Positions 18,401 to 21,172 of a DNA stretch of 21,172 nucleotides are shown one piece after another. The stretch comes from RGIG6374 sp045600965. GTDB taxonomy: Bacteria; Bacteroidota; Bacteroidia; Bacteroidales; UBA932. Numbering within the stretch: the first letter of the stretch is position 1; the number at the start of each line of letters is the position of its first letter. The translations under genes and the position numbers were made by a program. Location of the stretch: assembly GCA_045600965.1 (NCBI GenBank), contig JAZRYW010000063.1, forward strand, positions 1-21,172, given 5' to 3'. The notes below the pieces were generated by a model. The model saw only the letters and a list, made by a program, of their open reading frames with translations, had not been told where the DNA came from and did no database searches.

Positions 18401-20266
18401 GACAAGATTTTGGAATTCTATACCGGTCTGACCACTCTCACCGTCGATGGAGAGAATGACCTGCAGAAGGTCCTGAACAGTTTCTATACCGACCTGGAAG
18501 GTTTCTGGGCCGTCATAGGTGAAACGGAACTTCCAGAAGACATCAAGTCGGTGACCGATGCCGTGAATCTGTTCTCCCAGACATTCACCAGCAAACTGGC
18601 AAGTTCGATTTACATTTCGATTGCATTGAAAGAACGTACGGCTACTGTCCTGGAAAGTATGTTCGGGCCGGCACCGTTCGAAGACACCCCGAGAGACATC
18701 CTTCGCAAGTTGATATATCCCAATTGTGATAATCTTTATGAGTATTTCTTTCAGCGCTACTATAATAGTATACTTGACAGGACTCGAGAGGAAGTAATAA
18801 GGGAACTCCAAGAATTTTTGGTGGAAAAGCGAGAGTACTTGAAGACTGCGGGTCACACTGCCGATTTCGCCGATGCCGTCTGTGAACTTGCAAGGCTGCT
18901 GGAAGTCACTGATCCGGCGTCTCTCGCCGACCTCGAGGCTGCCATAAAGGCCGTCAAGGGAGAAGGGAAGGCCGAATATGCCACAATCTCCGAGTTGGGC
19001 CAGATCCTTACCCAACTCTATGGTATGATACCTGAAAGGCCGCAAGGCTGGGCTCCTGACGAAAGCCTTTATAAAGCCGCAACGGACCTTTATGGCAGAT
19101 TCGATATCCTCAAGGATCAACTTGGCGAAAATACCACCGAATTCAAGACCGTCTGGGGCGCAATAGAAGGTCTGAAAGCCAGGATTCTCGGCAGGATAGG
19201 CGGACTGATCAACTCGCTGACCTATCTTCCGGAGTATACTGACGGAAAGGCCACTCTGGCCGCCAACAGCACCAGGACCGCTTTCGGCAACGTTGAGATT
19301 GACTACATCATCAGCGCCAACAGCCGTTTCTATGAAAGATACGGATCTTCTCAGAGAAGCGTCAAGGCTGTGCTCAACCAGGTGGGTCACGGCAGGGACA
19401 CCATTGTCGGGACTGCTGTGGCTGATCAGGCGACCAGACTGCTGAAGGTCTATTATCCGGCAGACCAGTTCGCAAAGGCATCTCTTGCCCCTGATGGAGA
19501 TGTGTTCATCGCCACCGTCATAATCGACGGTGAGAAGGATGAGTTCACTTCGCCTTTCGTGCAGCTCTATATCAACGGCAACGGTGAAACACATACCAAA
19601 CGTATCAGGTCCATCAGCCCTTTGCCTTCCGCAGGCGACATAATTTTCGCTGCCGGAGTTTATGGCCGCAAGGGCATAACCCTGACCCCGATGCGTGAGA
19701 ATGACAATCTTTCGGACATACCTATAGCCTGGTCCGGATACGGGAATTTTAGCGGTGGTTTCACATTCTCCGGCGGTCTCAACAAGACCCTCCTTGCAAA
19801 AAAACCCAGAGTAGGCGACGGAGAACTCTCAATCTATGATGACGTGAACATCTATACCTACAAGATTAGGATCATCGATGCCTGGGACAGCAAATATTGC
19901 ACGCTTTCCCCTTCATATATCGTAAAGGATACGCAGGATAAAGAGGTTAACAACACTAATACAACTGGAGGCCTGAAACTCTCTCCCAATCAGACAATAA
20001 CAATCGAATTCGACCTGGGCGCGATGAACACAGATGGTAAGATTACTTGTGAAGAGTTGGATTTCGGATTATATTCTGTTTTTCCTAGAAAAATTGAACC
20101 AGAATGGATTAACGTGAAAGTTTCCAACAATGTGATTACAATCACAACCACCGGAGACACTGAAGACAGGCTTAGTCACACTATGAAAATATACCTCACG
20201 AACAAGAATGCTGAGAATAAGGACGAGAGATGTACTCTCGCCACCATATGGCTGGGACCGAACTAA
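15494..20266 (+). CDS. Giant coiled-coil lipoprotein with a different C-terminal head (paralogue 2)
   Basis: 1590 residues. Its ATG overlaps the previous stop by one base (TAATG). Lipobox FTG-C21 is followed by LRDD, again acidic near the lipid anchor. It aligns with paralogue 1 from the signal to about residue 1360, with almost no gaps early on: GDYS-YKGTLVADI is at 296-309 in both. Later shared marks are EESGIYK, NLSV-LG, FFSTEYT/YFSTEYT, DSLSLxS-R-RLD-LGF, GENTTE--TVW-AI (1211-1224 here) and YLPEYTDGKATL (1244-1255). After about 1360 the two proteins are unrelated. The tail is beta-rich and ends with a segment resembling one BACON unit (PEWINVKVSNNVITITTTG, about 1536-1554). I infer a tandem duplication followed by head replacement. 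It probably acts on the cell surface with paralogue 1. No catalytic motif is seen. Confidence 0.85.
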   Translation: MKHKFTHILCLCAAAVIFTGCLRDDLAGTHYRIVDLNVNTVAAQVDAMEATTDELKTVSAGLPPVLEALDGARTEIEGQIKALMARLSSAAGDQTELQAAILALQQRCRMLDAAYQAVAAADLETRLAGLEERMESLSGESDARAAAIGTSYESFITLDRLASLAAAAQAIPDVFGDEFDTNLDKCKDLVIRWVSESEAILGLFDDYYTKENMDEKLSILYGAENRQDSLLTLFGNVSDSLDSALHTAIEEAVSGASRHLSEEIDAIGARLDTLLSQAADLQKRVSSLERMAEIIGDYSSYKGTLVADILALQKAVGDTGTITSLVNTLKLVLSDGEDGYYDLAAAVAELYDATFAVDDQGRRLKALEDLFGKLASVEALSALKEDAATLGEKVRRNRTDVAALFETVNEFFARWDDALASSVGRTAAMAEDLRNERDKLLFALGSNLQGEESGIYKVLSDINLAITFWNIPDARDSLDKINTVLEGCNVDGVYGLQNCLDRIYGELVQIWGLLGGYDDDHFLHIGYNIIDAINKLNAKFSGADAAALIAALRADVDILHWIEGEDTLSLASLDSLTTLLRTTMDAKETKDNFGLLRDKVKQIQDYLETLMTTEHFNDSLQVYLLKATADTTYYTVEELTAFIDAYEALFGVAPTPASGTVLERLASLEALVGDIDLCWMSNLYSAVNALHTLVGEKSVDFQADSITRGIIDDLIDTLFNEKDPVPAATVAGWICAFEGEIDTLKNLSVTLGDTLFTYKEIDKAIEYVYRTLMAYVSVDNCEASKGGFATMADRFKNIEQDIIGENYFSTEYTIEDAVKNIFALMGDTTMFSTDAKTLIGNLDSLRNSLVEALVGEGGSVGDSLSLKSIRDRLDNLGFTGVFTTGGKTLMAVLDSMNTAIEGINALLGSDEDGKTLTERLREMQQAVGTFSEMGYASDLAFINGCLHDLDSLLTVDDGKGQGGSVKVFYDKILEFYTGLTTLTVDGENDLQKVLNSFYTDLEGFWAVIGETELPEDIKSVTDAVNLFSQTFTSKLASSIYISIALKERTATVLESMFGPAPFEDTPRDILRKLIYPNCDNLYEYFFQRYYNSILDRTREEVIRELQEFLVEKREYLKTAGHTADFADAVCELARLLEVTDPASLADLEAAIKAVKGEGKAEYATISELGQILTQLYGMIPERPQGWAPDESLYKAATDLYGRFDILKDQLGENTTEFKTVWGAIEGLKARILGRIGGLINSLTYLPEYTDGKATLAANSTRTAFGNVEIDYIISANSRFYERYGSSQRSVKAVLNQVGHGRDTIVGTAVADQATRLLKVYYPADQFAKASLAPDGDVFIATVIIDGEKDEFTSPFVQLYINGNGETHTKRIRSISPLPSAGDIIFAAGVYGRKGITLTPMRENDNLSDIPIAWSGYGNFSGGFTFSGGLNKTLLAKKPRVGDGELSIYDDVNIYTYKIRIIDAWDSKYCTLSPSYIVKDTQDKEVNNTNTTGGLKLSPNQTITIEFDLGAMNTDGKITCEELDFGLYSVFPRKIEPEWINVKVSNNVITITTTGDTEDRLSHTMKIYLTNKNAENKDERCTLATIWLGPN
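18707..18838 (+). other. AT-rich variable island inside giant lipoprotein 2
   Basis: Codes for residues about 1072-1115 (KLIYPNCDNLYEYFFQRYYN..., then a charged helix). It is tyrosine, asparagine and arginine rich, with AT-rich codons (ATA, TAT, AAT, AGG), unlike the Ala/Leu/Asp-rich repeats on both sides. It corresponds in position to the island in paralogue 1, but the sequence is different. Confidence 0.5.
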
Positions 20267-20288
20267 TCCCTTATTCTGCATACAACCC

Positions 20289-20320
20289 CGGCGCCGGAAC
20301 CTCCCCAGGTCCCGGCGCTG
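20289..20320 (+). terminator. Strong GC hairpin after the giant lipoprotein operon
   Basis: Arms 20289-20302 and 20307-20320 pair over 14 positions with one A-C mismatch and one G-U pair around a CCCC loop. It lies 22 bases after the stop at 20266. No clear U-run follows, so it may be a Rho-independent terminator of weak form or an mRNA-stabilising 3' hairpin. Confidence 0.6.
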
Positions 20321-20367
20321 TCGTAACAGTAAGCATCCGAAGAAGAACGCTTCTACCCACATATAAT

Positions 20368-20397
20368 TTTGAGGTATCGAAAACATACCTATATTTG
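20368..20397 (+). promoter_or_regulatory. Promoter in the intergenic region after the giants
   Basis: TTTG at 20368-20371, 18 bases of spacer, then TATATTTG at 20390-20397, a full -7 match. The predicted start is near 20402. The first plausible gene downstream is the small lipoprotein at 20588, which would have a leader of about 185 bases. A closer but weaker -7 candidate, GATATTTG, lies at 20514-20521. Confidence 0.6.
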
Positions 20398-20402
20398 CGT
20401 TC

Positions 20403-20486
20403 ACGCCGTCAAAGATACGTGAGCAACAGATCATCAATGCCATACGCGAGATCGGCAAAGAATATGTCTCCTTTGGTGTGGCATAA
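20403..20486 (+). other. Coding-like remnant ending in a stop codon
   Basis: One frame reads a peptide ending IINAIREIGKEYVSFGVA with TAA at 20484-20486 and codon choices like the genes of this genome (ATC, GCC, GAG, GTC). There is no start codon, the frame is closed by a TGA at 20370-20372, and the promoter motif lies inside its upstream part. It could be the 3' end of a gene left by a rearrangement or integration, or chance. Apart from this and the hairpin and promoter, I see nothing else in 20267-20587. Confidence 0.25.
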
Positions 20487-20587
20487 TTTACCTTATATTA
20501 ATGCTAAATTTCTGATATTTGCGGCCGTTGCTGCCTTCACCATTGACCGTGAAAAAGTATTTGCAGGAAAACAGAAAAATCAAGCAT

Positions 20588-20806
20588 ATGAAACATACAG
20601 ACGTTATTTTACTTTTCTTAGTGTCTTCCCTCGTTTTTACTGTAGGATGCGAAAAAATCGACAACCCCGGACAGGGGCAACAGGTTCCCGGAGATGCCAC
20701 CAACTGGTCCTGCATATATAATCCGGCACGGAAGACTATCTTGTTCAATATGCGTAATGATATGTCACAAATTTTCAAGATAGACTTTGAAAGAGACTTT
20801 CAGTAA
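20588..20806 (+). CDS. Small lipoprotein of unknown function
   Basis: 72 residues from the ATG at 20588. The signal begins MKHTDVILLF and ends TVG-C21, so it has the same opening (MKH) and the same cysteine position as both giant lipoproteins. The mature part is only 52 residues (EKIDNPGQG..., with SCIYNPARKTILFNM in the middle) and matches no family I recognise. The in-frame ATG at 20519 would put a charged stretch before the signal, so I reject it. It may be a genuine small lipoprotein, or the surviving N-terminus of a longer gene; an out-of-frame coding-like continuation follows. Confidence 0.55.
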   Translation: MKHTDVILLFLVSSLVFTVGCEKIDNPGQGQQVPGDATNWSCIYNPARKTILFNMRNDMSQIFKIDFERDFQ

Positions 20807-20940
20807 ATCCGGACCGGTCTCTATTGTGCAATGATGCAGGCAGCTGCGCCTCTTGCTCCGCACCGTGTGAAAAGGCTCGCATCCATTATGATTTCCCGAT
20901 AAGAATCAAAAAGTTGGCGGAAGGGATTGGCCTGAAATAA
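20791..20940 (+). other. Possible frameshifted Cys-rich continuation of the small lipoprotein
   Basis: A frame opens after TGA 20788-20790, overlaps the end of the small lipoprotein and runs to TAA 20938-20940. It encodes SLLCNDAGSCASCSAPCEKA and ends RIKKLAEGIGLK. It would be reached from the lipoprotein frame by a -1 shift around 20798-20800. The Cys spacing (C-x6-C-x2-C-x3-C) is suggestive only. The rest of 20941-21157 shows no gene, only promoter-like motifs. Confidence 0.25.
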
Positions 20941-21028
20941 AATCCCGGAAAGGCTGATTTGTCAATCGATTTCTGCGGTTCATTCATACATACCATTAAT
21001 TCTGACGCGCTACTAACTTGTCTAACCG

Positions 21029-21048
21029 CAAAAATATTACTATATTTG
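21029..21048. promoter_or_regulatory. Paired divergent -7 boxes near the right edge
   Basis: On the plus strand TATATTTG at 21041-21048 has a weak CTTG 20 bases upstream. On the minus strand TATTTTTG (21029-21036) points left. A further minus-strand box, TATCTTTG, lies at 21078-21085. The plus-strand box could drive the gene that starts at 21158; I find no convincing gene for the leftward ones. Confidence 0.4.
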
Positions 21049-21157
21049 TAGAAACTATCCTGGTATGCATAGCCCCACAAAGATAATAACTCTTCTTCTC
21101 CCCTGCAGTTGGGCCTTCTTGGACCATGTGACGCAGAGGCCGAATTGAAACTATTGT

Positions 21158-21172
21158 ATGGCAGATATTATG
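21158..21172 (+). CDS. Possible 5' end of a gene running off the right edge
   Basis: ATG at 21158 opens a frame reading MADIM to the window end. It lies about 105 bases after the predicted transcription start of the TATATTTG promoter and is preceded in frame by a TGA at 21146-21148. Five codons are too few to identify or prove a gene. Confidence 0.25.

Noticed and set aside
18302..19594. 430-codon minus-strand open frame inside the second giant gene
   Set aside because: It is opposite a frame with clear homology to the first giant and shows no recognisable protein features. High-GC coding DNA often leaves the opposite frame open.
10000..20200. The helical repeats as phage tail-fibre or tape-measure proteins
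   Set aside because: Both proteins have lipoprotein signals, sit behind a host-type outer-membrane protein, and there are no phage genes in the window.
20230..20721. 163-codon plus-strand frame spanning the intergenic region
   Set aside because: It begins inside the second giant gene, crosses the hairpin and promoter, and has low-complexity composition.
20886..21080. 64-codon minus-strand frame after a TATCTTTG box
   Set aside because: It needs a TTG start inside the promoter box and has no family features or signal peptide. The nearest ATG gives only 24 codons.
20807..21157. Search for a tRNA, small RNA or CRISPR-like repeats at the right edge
   Set aside because: No cloverleaf, T-loop signature or regular repeats were seen; only promoter-like boxes are supported.

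Overview
The window looks like a chromosomal segment of a fairly GC-rich Bacteroidales bacterium (gut-type, for example a Rikenellaceae, Muribaculaceae or Cryptobacteroides-like lineage; the genus cannot be fixed from this alone). The evidence is the promoter type (repeated TAnnTTTG -7 boxes, the best with a TTTG -33 box 18-20 nt upstream), the lack of clear Shine-Dalgarno sites, and the families present: a Porin_10-like putative porin, an OmpA/TPR lipoprotein, a DUF3575 outer-membrane protein and BACON-like domains.

Left part (1-9027), mostly envelope and housekeeping. The 3' end of an unidentified plus-strand gene (2-106) is followed by a nearly leaderless FtsX/LolC-type permease (181-1425). 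Its end overlaps a convergent two-gene unit on the minus strand, putative porin (4802-2520) and MltF-like lytic transglycosylase (2518-1382). Divergent from the porin is an OmpA-like, probably peptidoglycan-binding lipoprotein with a TPR-like tail (4969-6963). It converges on a minus-strand NAD salvage unit, pncB-pncA (9027-6971): nicotinamidase makes nicotinate and nicotinate phosphoribosyltransferase makes NaMN.

Middle and right (9028-20320). A perfect 15-bp inverted repeat carries a -7 box in each arm and separates pncB from a rightward three-gene operon: a DUF3575 beta-barrel protein (9170-9772) and two giant paralogous lipoproteins of 1898 and 1590 residues (9798-15494 and 15494-20266, overlapping by one base). 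Both giants have a 21-residue lipoprotein signal and about 1200 residues of helical, coiled-coil-rich repeats. Both then share a Y-[VL]-P-x-Y-[ST]-D-G-K-A module, after which their C-terminal beta-rich heads are unrelated (several BACON-like Ig domains in the first, a different tail in the second). A strong hairpin follows the second. This operon is the most novel part of the window: it looks like a surface stalk-and-head system with an outer-membrane partner, function unknown.

Right edge (20321-21172). Sparse DNA with good promoter motifs, a coding-like remnant, a 72-residue lipoprotein whose signal peptide resembles those of the giants, a possible frameshifted Cys-rich continuation, and the probable first codons of a gene that runs off the window.
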